Shown here one piece after another: positions 1 to 9,132 of a stretch of DNA of 64,000 nucleotides; position 1 is the first letter of the stretch, and the number at the start of each line of letters is the position of its first letter. Under the pieces are notes generated by a model, which saw nothing but the letters and a program-made list of their open reading frames with translations, ran no database searches and was not told where the DNA came from. The DNA is from Streptomyces cyaneus (GTDB lineage Bacteria; Actinomycetota; Actinomycetes; Streptomycetales; Streptomycetaceae), in the NCBI RefSeq assembly GCF_004028635.1, contig NZ_RQJW01000021.1:1-64000 (forward strand), read 5' to 3'. Both the position numbers and the translations under genes were made by a program.

Positions 1-160
1 GCTCTGCCCCCTGGACCCCCGCTCCTCAAACGCCGGAGGGGCTGAGTTTTTTCAGCCCGTCCGGCGTTTGAGGACGAGGCCCCTTCAGGGCCGAAGCGGG
101 GGTCTGGGGGCCGCAGGCCCCCAGGGACGGGACGGGTAGGGGCGGCGGGGGCGAGGAACT
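1..160. repeat. Streptomyces-type dispersed intergenic repeat, copy 1, with a long hairpin
   Basis: This GC-rich intergenic stretch begins with a near-perfect hairpin at 24-73: CTCAAACGCCGGA...GGCTGA pairs with TCAGCC...TCCGGCGTTTGAG around a T-rich loop. The tail, from about 57 to 157, shares long blocks with 42440-42592, including the words for GTTTGAGGACGAGGC and GGGACGGGTAGGGGCGGC. The hairpin lies just beyond the stop codon of the minus-strand TetR gene at 170, so it may also terminate that operon. The repeat class is one I recognise from many Streptomyces intergenic regions; no function is known to me. Confidence 0.75.
24..73 (-). terminator. Hairpin terminator candidate after the TetR operon
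   Basis: The stem has about 20 paired bases with one or two mismatches around a six-T loop. It lies some 100 bp past the TetR stop on the minus strand. It is part of the dispersed repeat, so its role as a terminator is inferred from position and stem strength only. Confidence 0.45.
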
Positions 161-169
161 GGACCGGCG

Positions 170-763
170 TCAGGGACGCAGTGCCCGCAGCAGCAAGTCC
201 GCCAAATGGTCCGCGACCTCCTGGGGGCCCATCGGGCCGTCCGGGCGGTACCAGGTCGACAGATGGTGGACGGACCCGAAGTGGTAGTCGACCACCAGGT
301 CGGCCGGGGTCGCCTTCGAGAAGACGCCCGACTCCTGACCTTCCTCGATGAGCGCACGGAAGCGTTCGTGGTAGCGCCGGCGCTCGGCGCGCACCTGCTT
401 GTTCTTCTCCGGGCTCAGGTGGTGCATGGAGCGGAAGAAGATCATCGCGTCGTCGAGGTTCTCGATCGTCGTGACGACGACGTCGGCGGCAGCGCCTCTG
501 AGCCGCTTCTCGATGGGCTCGTCGGCGTTCGCGAACGCGTCCAGCCGCTCCTGCTGAACGCGCAGCACGCGCGCGTACACCTCGTGCAGAAGGTCGTCCT
601 TGGAACCGAAGTAGTGGTACAGCGCCCCTTTGGTGACGCCGGCCGCCTCGACGATCTCCTGCACCGAGGTGCGGTCGTAACCCCGCTCGGCGAAGAGCCG
701 GGTGGCGGCGGCGAGCAGCCGCTGCGGGACGGGCGTGCCGTCACCGTCCGTCGTCCTGGCCAC
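170..763 (-). CDS. TetR/AcrR family transcriptional regulator
   Basis: A 197-residue TetR-type repressor. The N-terminal helix-turn-helix spans about residues 13-60, with the hallmark pattern FAERGYDRTSVQEI followed by GALYHYFGSKDDL. The C-terminal half is the variable ligand-binding domain. It lies 39 bp downstream of the acyl-CoA ligase gene and is probably the last gene of the SDR - acyl-CoA ligase - TetR operon. A likely operator for it is the CTAACCG-GT-CGGTATG site upstream of the SDR gene, which would make this an autoregulated fatty- or aryl-acyl-CoA responsive switch. The ligand is inferred from the neighbours only. Confidence 0.93.
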   Translation of the reverse strand: MARTTDGDGTPVPQRLLAAATRLFAERGYDRTSVQEIVEAAGVTKGALYHYFGSKDDLLHEVYARVLRVQQERLDAFANADEPIEKRLRGAAADVVVTTIENLDDAMIFFRSMHHLSPEKNKQVRAERRRYHERFRALIEEGQESGVFSKATPADLVVDYHFGSVHHLSTWYRPDGPMGPQEVADHLADLLLRALRP

Positions 764-802
764 TGTGCCGCCACCTGCCTTTCCGAGATGTCTGCCTGCT
801 GT

Positions 803-2470
803 CTAGCCGTCGTTCGCGCGGGAACGAAGTTCCCGACGGAGGATCTTCCCACTTGCCGTCTTGGGCAAGTCGGGCAGGATCTCCACCTGCCGCGGATATT
901 TGTAGGCGGCCAGTCTCTCCCTGCAGTACGCAGCGAGTGCGTCGGGGTCCGTTTCCGCACCCGGACGGAGGCTGATGTACGCCTTGACGGTCTCCCCGCG
1001 GTACCCGTCGGCCACCCCGACGACGGCCGCCTCGCGCACCGCCGGGTGGGTGTAGAGCACGTCCTCGACCTCGCGCGGCCAGACCTTGAAGCCGGACGCG
1101 TTGATCATGTCTTTCTTGCGGTCGACGACGTAGAGCCAGCCCTCGGCGTCCATGAACCCGATGTCCCCGGTGCGCAGCTCGCCGTCGGGGAAGGTCTCGG
1201 CGGTGGCGTCGGGGCGCCGCCAGTAGCCGGGGACGACCTGCGGCCCGCGCACCAGGATCTCGCCCTGTTCGCCGAACGGCACTTCCTCGCCCGCGTCGTC
1301 GACGATCCGTACGACCGTCTCGGGCCCCGGCAGCCCCACGGCGAGCGTGCCGGAGACCGGGTCGACGGGGGCCTCCAGGCCTGGCGGGACGGAGGCGCAG
1401 GGGGCGGTGCACTCGGTGAGGCCGTAGCCGTTGCGGATGTACGGCCCCAGGCCGGCCCGGAACTTCTCCACCAGGGCGGGCGGCAGTGGGGCGCCGCCGG
1501 AGGAGATCATCCGGAAGGAGGCGAAGTGGTCGCGGGTGACCGCCGGGTGGGCGGCCAGCGCCATGAACGCGGTCGACGGGCCGACGGTGTAGTGGGGCCC
1601 GTGCTCGGCGAACGCGTCGAGCACGACACCGGCCTCGAAGCGGTACGCCAGCACGAGCGTGCCCGCGCTGTCGAGACAGGCGCCGAGCTGGCAGACCATC
1701 CCGGTGATGTGGAACAGGGGCGCCATCGCGAAGTAGACGGGCACCTCGGGCAGCTCCAGTCCGGTCCGCTGCCGCTCGGCGTTGTACATGATGTTGCCGT
1801 GCGTGTTGGTGGCGCCCTTGGGGGTGCCGCTGGTGCCCGAGGTGTAGCTGATCAGCGCGATGTCGGACGGGCCGAGGTCACGGCCCTGCGGCGCCTTGTG
1901 CCCGGCGCGTGCGACGACCGCCAGGTCCTCGGCGTCGTCGGCCTGCGGCAGCCGCTCGAAGGACAGCACGCGCGCGTCGTTGCGAGTCTGGAAATCCAAC
2001 TCACAGCCGGTGAGGGCGATCCGCACCGGCGACTCGGCCGCCGTCTCGCGCAGATACGACTCCCAGGCCCGGTCGGAACAGATCAGTGCGGCCACCTCAC
2101 CGTCCCGCAGGACGTGACCGACCTCCCCCGACTTGTACATCGGGTTGACGGGCACGACGATCGCGCCCGCCTTCCAGGCGCCCAGCAGCGCGAGCACGAA
2201 GTGCGGGGAGTTCTGCAGCAGGATCGCCACCCGGTCGCCGCGCTCCAGGCCGCGGGCGGCGAGGTGTCCGGCGACGGAGTCGCTGAGCTCGTCGACCTCG
2301 CGGTAGGTCAGGCGGCCGTCGAAGTAGGCGAGGAAGGTGCGGTCCGGGGTCTCGGCGACCACCCGGCGCAGGGCGTGCACGAGGGTGTCGGCCGGGTCTA
2401 TCGGGGCGCGCTGGGCGTCGCTGAGCAGGGCCAGCCAGGGCTTGGCCGCGTAGGCGGAGGCGTCGGTCAC
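803..2470 (-). CDS. Acyl-CoA synthetase (AMP-dependent, FadD-like)
   Basis: A member of the adenylate-forming superfamily that activates a carboxylic acid with ATP and CoA. The P-loop-like signature YTSGTSGTPKG lies at about residues 209-219. GYGLTE, TGDIGFMD and the C-terminal KTASGKILRREL, which holds the catalytic lysine, follow in the expected order. GTG at 2470 is chosen as start because it forms a GTGA overlap with the SDR stop and has GGGAGG seven bases upstream; the GTG at 2485 would give five more residues. The length (about 555 aa) is normal. The partner SDR and TetR suggest a catabolic acyl-CoA pathway, but the chain length or aromatic nature of the substrate cannot be read from the sequence. 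Confidence 0.93.
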   Translation of the reverse strand: MTDASAYAAKPWLALLSDAQRAPIDPADTLVHALRRVVAETPDRTFLAYFDGRLTYREVDELSDSVAGHLAARGLERGDRVAILLQNSPHFVLALLGAWKAGAIVVPVNPMYKSGEVGHVLRDGEVAALICSDRAWESYLRETAAESPVRIALTGCELDFQTRNDARVLSFERLPQADDAEDLAVVARAGHKAPQGRDLGPSDIALISYTSGTSGTPKGATNTHGNIMYNAERQRTGLELPEVPVYFAMAPLFHITGMVCQLGACLDSAGTLVLAYRFEAGVVLDAFAEHGPHYTVGPSTAFMALAAHPAVTRDHFASFRMISSGGAPLPPALVEKFRAGLGPYIRNGYGLTECTAPCASVPPGLEAPVDPVSGTLAVGLPGPETVVRIVDDAGEEVPFGEQGEILVRGPQVVPGYWRRPDATAETFPDGELRTGDIGFMDAEGWLYVVDRKKDMINASGFKVWPREVEDVLYTHPAVREAAVVGVADGYRGETVKAYISLRPGAETDPDALAAYCRERLAAYKYPRQVEILPDLPKTASGKILRRELRSRANDG

Positions 2471-3240
2471 CGGTTCGCCTCCCACTTCTGCTGGAGGTGG
2501 TTCATGCTGGTCAGCCAGCGGTCCGGTTCGGTGGCCCGCGCCTGGTAGTACCCGGCGACCTCGGGGTGCGGCAGGATCAGGAAGCGGTCCTCGTCGATGC
2601 CCTTGAACAGGGCGTCCGCGACGTCGTCCGGCTCGATGGCCGTCGGGTGGAGCACCAGGTCGCCCGCGCTGCCGGTGGCGGCGAGCATGTCGGTGCGCAC
2701 ACCCTGCGGGCAGATGGCGTGGACCTTGATCCCGCGGTGGCGGTACGTCAGCGACAGATACTCGGCGAAGGCGTAGGCGCCGTGCTTGGTGACGGCGTAG
2801 GGCGCGGCCCCGATCATCGTCAGCAGCCCGGCGGCGGAGACGGTGGACACGAACCGCCCGCTCCCCCGCTCCAGCCAGGCCGGGAGCAGTTCGTTGGCGG
2901 CACGCACGTGTGCCATGACATTGACGTCCCAGGACACCGTCCAGGCCTTCTCGTCGAGAGACTGACCTGGGTCCTCGCCTCCGAAGGCGACACCGGCGTT
3001 GGCGCAGTAGACGTCGACGGTGCCATCGAGCGCCTCGCGGGCCTCGGAGACGATCGAGGAGGCATCACCCGGCACCGCGACGCCGCCGATCTCATCGGCG
3101 ACCGCCTGGGCCTTCCCGGCATCCAGATCATTGACGACGACACGAGCCCCCTCGGCGGCGAAGCGCCGGGCGAGGGCCGCCCCGATGCCACCCCCAGCCC
3201 CGGTAACGACGACTCCGGCACCCTGAACGGCTTCCACCAT
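2467..3240 (-). CDS. Short-chain dehydrogenase/reductase (SDR)
   Basis: A 257-residue classical SDR. The N-terminal cofactor motif TGAGGGIGAALA is at about residues 11-22. NAGVAFG lies mid-protein, and the catalytic tetrad is completed by Ser (STVSAAG) and YAVTKHG (Tyr and Lys). The ATG at 3240 is preceded by AAGGAGA, which fixes the start; an in-frame extension upstream has no SDR character. It is the first gene of a translationally coupled operon with the acyl-CoA ligase (4-base overlap). The reaction is NAD(P)-dependent oxidation or reduction of a hydroxyl or keto group, with the substrate unknown. Confidence 0.93.
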   Translation of the reverse strand: MVEAVQGAGVVVTGAGGGIGAALARRFAAEGARVVVNDLDAGKAQAVADEIGGVAVPGDASSIVSEAREALDGTVDVYCANAGVAFGGEDPGQSLDEKAWTVSWDVNVMAHVRAANELLPAWLERGSGRFVSTVSAAGLLTMIGAAPYAVTKHGAYAFAEYLSLTYRHRGIKVHAICPQGVRTDMLAATGSAGDLVLHPTAIEPDDVADALFKGIDEDRFLILPHPEVAGYYQARATEPDRWLTSMNHLQQKWEANR

Positions 3241-3278
3241 CGGTCTCCTTCGGCTGCGGCTCTCTTGCACTGGACAGA

Positions 3279-3294
3279 CTAACCGGTCGGTATG
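3279..3294. promoter_or_regulatory. TetR-type operator upstream of the SDR operon
   Basis: CTAACCG-GT-CGGTATG is an imperfect palindrome of two 7-base arms around a 2-base centre, 39 bp upstream of the SDR start. The CGGTATG arm is identical to the arm of the perfect palindrome at 31195-31212 and to a half-site at 19938-19944. Binding by the TetR encoded at 170-763 is inferred from operon structure. Confidence 0.55.
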
Positions 3295-3321
3295 TATCAG
3301 AGGAAGGGCAACGGCAGCCCA

Positions 3322-3368
3322 CCTGGGGCGCGGGGAACTGCGCGACCAGCCACCAACCGCCCGGCACC
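3322..3368. repeat. Dispersed repeat of the GGGGCGCGGGGAACTGCGCGACCAGCC type
   Basis: This is a short GC-rich intergenic word, GGGGCGCGGGGAACTGCG followed by CGACCAGCC, that I recognise as a very common interspersed element in Streptomyces genomes. It lies between the SDR operator and the NamZ-like gene. An inverted relative is seen at about 17440-17515. No function can be assigned. Confidence 0.6.
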
Positions 3369-3395
3369 TTCCACACAACCTGCGGGAGCAATACC

Positions 3396-4643
3396 GTGCC
3401 CCCCATGCGCCTATCCAGACGAGCCCTTCTCGCAGCGACAACGGCAGCAGCTTCACTCACCACAGCCTCCCAGGCCTCCGGGGCCGAGCTCCGCAGGCAC
3501 CTACGCACAGGCTTCGAGAACCTCACCGCAAACGCCTACGCCCAGCTCAGCGGCCAGCGCGTCGGTATCGTGACGAACCCCACCGGCGTAACCCGCGACG
3601 TACGTCACATCGTCGACGTCATGCACGCCGACGACCGGGTGAACCTACGGGCCGTCTTCGGCCCCGAACACGGCTTCCGCGGCACCGCCCAGGCAGGCGG
3701 CTCCGAGGGCCGCTACGACGACCCCGCGACCGGTCTCCCGGTCTACGACACGTACCTCAAGAGCGGCCGTCCCCTCGCCGACATCTTCACCGCGTCCGGC
3801 GTGGACACGATCGTCTTCGACATCCAGGACGTGGGCGCCCGCTTCTACACGTACATCTGGACCCTCTACGACTGCATGGAGGCGGCCCAACTCGCCGGCA
3901 AGCGCTTCGTCGTACTCGACCGCCCGAACCCCGTGACCGGACGGGCGGCCCAAGGCCCGGTCCTGCACGAGGAGTTCGCCAGCTTCGTCGGCCGCCGGCC
4001 CATCTCCCAGGCGCACGGCATGACGGTCGCCGAGCTGGCGCGGCTGTTCAACGGGGAGTTCCTCACCACCCCGGTACCCCTGGAGACCGTACGGATGACG
4101 GGCTGGCGGCGGTCCGAGTTCTACGACGCCTGGGGCCTGCCCTGGGTGCCGCCGAGCCCGAACATGCCGACGCCGGACACCGCGCTGGTGTACTCGGGGA
4201 CCTGCCTCTTCGAGGGCACGAACCTGTCGGAGGGACGCGGCACCACCCGCCCCTTCGAACTGCTGGGCGCGGAAGGCATCGACGGACGCTGGGCGGCCGC
4301 CGCAGGCGAACTCGACCTGCCCGGCGTGCACTTCAGGGAGGCGTACTTCGCGCCCACGTTCTCGAAGTTCCAGGGCAAGACCATCGGCGGCGTACAGATC
4401 CATGTGCACGACCGGGCCGCGTACGACCCCGTCCGCACCGGAATCGCCCTGCTCGTGACCGCCAAGAAGGTCTGGAGCGGCTTCGGTTGGCGCCCCGACA
4501 ACTGGATCGACAAGCTCACCGGCTCCACACAGGTGCGCACGATGATCGACGCGGGCGCGAGCGCCGACGAGGTGGTGGCGGGCTGGCACCAGGAGCTCGC
4601 GGCGTTCCGGCGGGTGCGCAGGGAGTACCTGCTGTACAAATGA
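3396..4643 (+). CDS. Secreted DUF1343 protein, NamZ-like exo-beta-N-acetylmuramidase
   Basis: A 415-residue exported protein. The N terminus carries a Tat-type signal (SRRALLAATTAAA, cleavage after about residue 30). The mature part begins with VGIVTNPTGVTRD and has the GPEHGFRG motif and the PNPVTG and LSEGRGTT segments of the DUF1343 family. Characterised members (NamZ of Bacillus) remove terminal MurNAc from peptidoglycan fragments, so a wall-recycling or scavenging role outside the cell is likely. The start is GTG at 3396 with GGGAG nine bases upstream; the ATG at 3405 is an alternative that removes three residues. It is a single gene on its strand, and nothing nearby is obviously wall-related. 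Confidence 0.9.
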   Translation: MPPMRLSRRALLAATTAAASLTTASQASGAELRRHLRTGFENLTANAYAQLSGQRVGIVTNPTGVTRDVRHIVDVMHADDRVNLRAVFGPEHGFRGTAQAGGSEGRYDDPATGLPVYDTYLKSGRPLADIFTASGVDTIVFDIQDVGARFYTYIWTLYDCMEAAQLAGKRFVVLDRPNPVTGRAAQGPVLHEEFASFVGRRPISQAHGMTVAELARLFNGEFLTTPVPLETVRMTGWRRSEFYDAWGLPWVPPSPNMPTPDTALVYSGTCLFEGTNLSEGRGTTRPFELLGAEGIDGRWAAAAGELDLPGVHFREAYFAPTFSKFQGKTIGGVQIHVHDRAAYDPVRTGIALLVTAKKVWSGFGWRPDNWIDKLTGSTQVRTMIDAGASADEVVAGWHQELAAFRRVRREYLLYK

Positions 4644-4750
4644 GCGCCTCAATTGCGTGCCCCGGATGAGTGACGACGTATGGCCATTCGCGCCCGGTAG
4701 CAGGACGATGCGCCCGTATCGCACCACTACGGGGGACGAGGGGGCCTGTC

Positions 4751-6079
4751 ATGGCGAATCCGGCAGTGAGCGTGACTCCTTACTGGGAGCTGACCTTCGA
4801 CGCGGACGGGGATCCGGACGCCGGCAAGCGGGACCGGCTGCTGGCCGGGGTGGCGCAGCACCACGTCCGTGATCTGATCGTCTTCGCGCACGGCTGGAAC
4901 AACGACCGCTCGGGGGCGACCCGGCTCTACGACCGCTTCTTCGCGCCGATCCCGCAGCTCGCTCCGGCGGCGAAGATCGGGTACGTGGGTGTGGTCTGGC
5001 CGTCGATGCGGTTCTCGGACGAGCCGATCCCGGACTTTCCGCGGGCCGTGGCGGCCGAGATGCCCCGCCGCCCGGCGCTCGACAAGGACACGCGGCACGC
5101 GCTGCTGGAGACGTTCCCGGGGCGGGCGACCGTGATCGACCAGATCGCCCGGATGCTGGATCAACAGCCCCGTGAGGAAGGGGAGTTGGAGGAGTTCGGG
5201 CGGCTGGTGCGGATGCTGGTGGACATCGTGCCGCCGGGGCCGCAGGTGCTGTTCGCGGCGGACACGCTGGCGGAGGGCGTGCCGCAGAACTCGCCGGACA
5301 TGTTCTCGGGGTCGACCGCGGCCGTGTGCGAGGAGTTCGCGCAGGCGCTGACACATCTCGAAGCGCCCGACGGAGCGCCGGACGGAGCGGCATCGTTCTC
5401 GTTGCCGAACCCGTGGGAGGGCGCGCACGAACTGCTGCGGCAGGCGACGTACTACGCCATGAAGCGGCGCGCGGGCACGGTCGGTGAGCGTGGGCTGGGC
5501 CGGCTGGTCGGGCAACTGGCCGCACGGGCGCCCGAGGTGCGGGTGCATCTCGTCGGCCACAGCTTCGGTGCGCGGCTGGTGTCGTTCGCGTTGCGCGGGC
5601 TGCCGAAGGGGGTGCACACCGTGAAGTCCGTGACGCTGCTCCAAGGTGCCTTCTCGCACTACGCGTTCGCGTCCCGGCTGCCGCACGACACCCGGGCCGG
5701 CGGGGTGCTGGAGGGCCAGCACAACCGGATCGACGGGCCGCTGGTGTGCTGCTACTCGCGGCACGACTCGGCCCTGTCCACGATGTATCCGCTGGCCTCC
5801 CGCATGGCGGGCGACGCGGAAGGGGTCGCGGCCCTGGACATCGGGCGGATGCTGGGTGCCAAGTGGGGTGCGATGGGGCACGACGGGGTGCAGGCGGTGC
5901 CGGGGACACGGTCGCTCAAGCTGGCCGACGCGCTGAAGGCGACACTGCCGACGTCGGGATGCGTGAACATCGACGCGGCGGCGGTCGTCAGGCGCGGCGG
6001 ACCGCCTGCGGGAGCGCACAGCGACATCCTGCACCGGGAGTTGGCGCAGGTGGTGCTGACGGCGGGCCGCATCGAGTGA
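4751..6079 (+). CDS. Alpha/beta-hydrolase fold protein (putative lipase/esterase)
   Basis: A 442-residue cytoplasmic protein without a signal peptide. An early FAHGWNNDRSG segment resembles the oxyanion-hole strand of alpha/beta hydrolases, and VHLVGHSFGARLVSFAL gives the nucleophile elbow G-H-S-F-G. A late CCYSRHDSALS segment could supply the Asp. The final His (MGHDGV) would complete the triad. Such proteins are often mis-labelled as serine-threonine kinases in Streptomyces annotations; I see no kinase motif. ATG 4751 is preferred because GAGGGGG lies just upstream and the fold starts there. The substrate is unknown. Confidence 0.8.
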   Translation: MANPAVSVTPYWELTFDADGDPDAGKRDRLLAGVAQHHVRDLIVFAHGWNNDRSGATRLYDRFFAPIPQLAPAAKIGYVGVVWPSMRFSDEPIPDFPRAVAAEMPRRPALDKDTRHALLETFPGRATVIDQIARMLDQQPREEGELEEFGRLVRMLVDIVPPGPQVLFAADTLAEGVPQNSPDMFSGSTAAVCEEFAQALTHLEAPDGAPDGAASFSLPNPWEGAHELLRQATYYAMKRRAGTVGERGLGRLVGQLAARAPEVRVHLVGHSFGARLVSFALRGLPKGVHTVKSVTLLQGAFSHYAFASRLPHDTRAGGVLEGQHNRIDGPLVCCYSRHDSALSTMYPLASRMAGDAEGVAALDIGRMLGAKWGAMGHDGVQAVPGTRSLKLADALKATLPTSGCVNIDAAAVVRRGGPPAGAHSDILHRELAQVVLTAGRIE

Positions 6080-6097
6080 CCCGCCGCCGCTGACCCG

Positions 6098-8902
6098 TCA
6101 CCGATGTGACGTGAACTCCACGACCTGCTGGTACGTCGGCCGGTTCTGCCAGCTGATCTTGCTGTGCTTGATGCCGCCCAGCGTCCGCTGGACGATCGAG
6201 TCGGCGCACCACTGATCGCCCGCCGAGCACTGGTCGTCGCCGGGGTAGACCTGGGCCGCGGTCTTGCCGGCCGCTTCCTTCAGGGTGCTGATCAGGATGT
6301 CCCGGCAGGCGCTGAGGCTGCCGCCGCCGCAGTACTTCCGGTCGAGCGGACCCTGTACCGACTCCCCGAGCACGGCCCGGATGTCCTTGTCGACATAGGA
6401 CCACCAGCCGTACTGGAAGGAGCTTCCGGCGTGCGAGCCGGTCGGGCCGTGCGCGGCGGAGGGGGACTCGTCGATGGGCAGGTTGGCGGTCATGGCGGCG
6501 TAGAGCTCACTGCCCAGACCCGGTTCGAACTCGGCCTTCACCAGCAGCGGCCACCACGCGTCCAGGATCCGGATCGCGTCGGCGTTGGCGTACGTCTTCG
6601 AACCGGCCGACGTCTCGGTGCGCTTGGCGCCCGCCGAGATCCACGCCTGGAGCTTGCTCACGGCCGCCGCGGCCGTCGAGTCGGTCACCGTGGAGCTGGT
6701 GACGGCCTTGAGCAGATCCGGCAGTACGTCCTCGGCCCGCAGGTCGGCAAGGCCCGCGTCGGCCATCGCCTTCACCAGCGAGGCCCGGGTCACGCCGCCC
6801 GCGTCGACCAGTTTCTTCACCCGGCTCTCCAGCAGGTTGCCGCGGTGGACCGAGCCGTCGCCCCAGGGGGCGGTGGTGTAGTCCTTGGCCTGCTTGTTGT
6901 TCCAGGAGATGTAGTAGTCCTGGTCGATGGAGTTGGGGTGGGCGGAGGGCGGGGTGTACTGCGCCGCGTTCGTCGTCGGATCCCAGCCCCGCCACTCGTA
7001 CGCCGACTGCGCCCATACCGGGAACTCCGCGTCGACGCCGGTCGCCCGGACCGGGTTGTCGCCGCTGTTGTAGTAGGCGGTGTGCTCGGAGTCGGCGTAG
7101 AACCAGTTGAAGGTGTAGTTGATGTGCTGCACCGCCTTCTGGAAGTCCTCCGGGCCCTTGACGTAGTCCGGGTCGTTCAGCATCTGGAAGCCGACGATCG
7201 AGTCGGCCTCGTGCAGGTAGGAGGAGCGCAGGGTGGTGTAGGCGACCTTCTTGCCGCCGACGGTCGCGCGGTGTGTGACGGGACCGTACTTCGTCCGCCA
7301 CACGCGCATCGTGTACGACCCCTCGGCGGTCCCGTCGGCGGTCGTCGGCTTCCAGGCGTTCTTCTGCTCGACCTTGTCCATCGCGGTGCAGGTGCCGCGG
7401 TACAGGTAGTGGTAGTCGTCCTGGCACAGCTCGACGGCGTAGGTGTCGATGATGTCCTGGCCTGAGGTCGTCGCGCTCCACGCGTAGTCCTGGCCGCGGC
7501 CGAGCTCGACGTACATGCTCAGACCGGCGAAGGAGGCGCCGCGGGCGCTGATGCCCGGCCCCTGGATCTCCTGGAGCAGGAGCAGCTGGGGTGCGAAGTA
7601 GCCGGTCTGCGGGCCGAAGACGGCGACCGGGTGGCCGCTCGCGGTGTGCTCGCCGCTGACCACGAGGGCGTTGGACATGCCCCGCTTGGCCGAGGTCATG
7701 GCGGTCTCGGCCGCGGTGGTGGAGGCGGTCGTCGCGGCGGATCCGGCCGCGCTGCCCGTACGGTCGTAGACCAGCTGCTCCTCGGTCACCGAGTCCGCGG
7801 CGGGCAGGGCCTCGCCCTGCGGATCGGCGGGCTTGGTGGCGTACGGGAAGCTCTTGTCGTGGACGGTGACGACCGCCTCCGGGTCGTTGCGCTCGCGGAA
7901 CGACTCCCAGAGCTTCGTTCCCTCGGTCACGCCGTACTTCTCCTGGGCGGCCAGCAGGGAGAGGGCGTTGTTGACCTCGCCGCCGCCTCCGGAGCCGAAC
8001 AGGGCGCCGATCACGGACGCCAGTGCGACCAGGTCGGTGGGCTTGAAGTGCTCGATCGTGCCCGCGTTGGTGACCGAGTCCTTGTGCCCGGTCAGGACGT
8101 ACTCGCCGGGGAAGTAACGGCCGCTGTCGGAGGCGTCGATGTAGGAGTTGATGCCGTCGATGTAGGCGCCCACGTCGGCGAGTGCCTGCTTGCCCCGGTC
8201 GCCGGCCGCGGCGACGGCGTTGTCGATCTGTGCCTGCAGATCCGCCTCGGTGTACGGCGCGTGGCGGTAGAACTCCTGCTCGAGGCCCTGGTTGGAGGGC
8301 GCTCCGCCGGCGAACGAGGTCAACTGACCGCGTCCGACATGCCGGAAGACGTCCATCAGCCACAGCCGGTCCTGGGCGGCCGCATAGCCCGCGCCGAACT
8401 CCGTGCCGTATCTGGTGGTACCGGTGATGTGCGGCACACCCGTCTTCTTGTCACGGACGATCGTCACGTCGCTGCGTCCGGCGGGATTGATGGTGGAGGC
8501 GACTTGGTCGGAGGGGACGCCGAAGGAGGCGTCGTTGAAGAAGTTGTTGATCGTCGCGTTGGTGAGGCCGGAGTAGCCCTTGGCCAGGTTGGCGTAGGGG
8601 CCCAGCTGGTCCGAGGCATGTTCGGGCAGGGTGCCGAAGGCCTGGTTGAGCAGGATCTGGGCGAGAGTGGCGTTGCCGTTCTGGCCCGGCGGCAGGATGT
8701 CGGAGCACTGGTTCCCGCAGTGGTCGTTCGCGGCCGTGACCTCGGCCTCCGCTGCGGACGCCTCGGGCGCGGTGGCGGCTTGAGAGATTGGCGACAAAAG
8801 ACCGGCAATCAAGGCGCATATGGATGCCGTCTTCAGGAACCCGGGGAATCTGCCGGGAGTTCTCAGTCTGTCTAGGGCGTTGCGTGGGGTACGCCGTGGC
8901 AT
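6098..8902 (-). CDS. Secreted penicillin acylase family protein (Ntn hydrolase)
   Basis: A 934-residue Ntn-hydrolase precursor. A signal peptide occupies about residues 1-52 (PRRTPRNALDR, a hydrophobic stretch, then ATAPEASAAEA). The alpha chain has VTIVRDKKTGVPHITG and AGYAAAQDRLWLMD. The likely autoprocessing site precedes the nucleophile Ser at about residue 410 in GMSNALVVSG; family members place this Ser at the beta-chain N terminus. It is longer than typical acyl-homoserine-lactone or penicillin acylases because of a large spacer before the beta chain. The ATG at 8902 has GGAG upstream. The substrate (amide-linked acyl groups such as lipopeptides, AHLs or beta-lactams) is not predictable. 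Confidence 0.92.
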   Translation of the reverse strand: MPRRTPRNALDRLRTPGRFPGFLKTASICALIAGLLSPISQAATAPEASAAEAEVTAANDHCGNQCSDILPPGQNGNATLAQILLNQAFGTLPEHASDQLGPYANLAKGYSGLTNATINNFFNDASFGVPSDQVASTINPAGRSDVTIVRDKKTGVPHITGTTRYGTEFGAGYAAAQDRLWLMDVFRHVGRGQLTSFAGGAPSNQGLEQEFYRHAPYTEADLQAQIDNAVAAAGDRGKQALADVGAYIDGINSYIDASDSGRYFPGEYVLTGHKDSVTNAGTIEHFKPTDLVALASVIGALFGSGGGGEVNNALSLLAAQEKYGVTEGTKLWESFRERNDPEAVVTVHDKSFPYATKPADPQGEALPAADSVTEEQLVYDRTGSAAGSAATTASTTAAETAMTSAKRGMSNALVVSGEHTASGHPVAVFGPQTGYFAPQLLLLQEIQGPGISARGASFAGLSMYVELGRGQDYAWSATTSGQDIIDTYAVELCQDDYHYLYRGTCTAMDKVEQKNAWKPTTADGTAEGSYTMRVWRTKYGPVTHRATVGGKKVAYTTLRSSYLHEADSIVGFQMLNDPDYVKGPEDFQKAVQHINYTFNWFYADSEHTAYYNSGDNPVRATGVDAEFPVWAQSAYEWRGWDPTTNAAQYTPPSAHPNSIDQDYYISWNNKQAKDYTTAPWGDGSVHRGNLLESRVKKLVDAGGVTRASLVKAMADAGLADLRAEDVLPDLLKAVTSSTVTDSTAAAAVSKLQAWISAGAKRTETSAGSKTYANADAIRILDAWWPLLVKAEFEPGLGSELYAAMTANLPIDESPSAAHGPTGSHAGSSFQYGWWSYVDKDIRAVLGESVQGPLDRKYCGGGSLSACRDILISTLKEAAGKTAAQVYPGDDQCSAGDQWCADSIVQRTLGGIKHSKISWQNRPTYQQVVEFTSHR

Positions 8903-9132
8903 GGCAGCTCCTACCGACGTGGGTGGGCCGGACGTTACCGGCGGTATCCCCGGGATTGAAGGTGAACATGCGTCACTTTTTGGAGTCACCAGGGCTCGCT
9001 ATGGAGGTCATCGGAAATCCAATGGAGCCGAATCGCTTGTCGATACGTCTATTCGTCAACGTCGCGCGAAGTCCGTGCGACGACGCCGAAGTGACCGAAG
9101 TACAGGTGCAGGTGTGACGGAGGTGCAGGGCG

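Noticed and set aside
1..160. Insertion sequence or transposon end
   Set aside because: No transposase gene or target duplication is present; the sequence fits a dispersed intergenic repeat.
206..2548. A 780-codon plus-strand frame over the TetR and acyl-CoA ligase genes
   Set aside because: It is the antisense shadow of two genes with clear family motifs.
4751..6079. Serine/threonine kinase annotation for the alpha/beta hydrolase gene
   Set aside because: There is no glycine loop, HRD or DFG motif; GHSFG and the fold point to a hydrolase.
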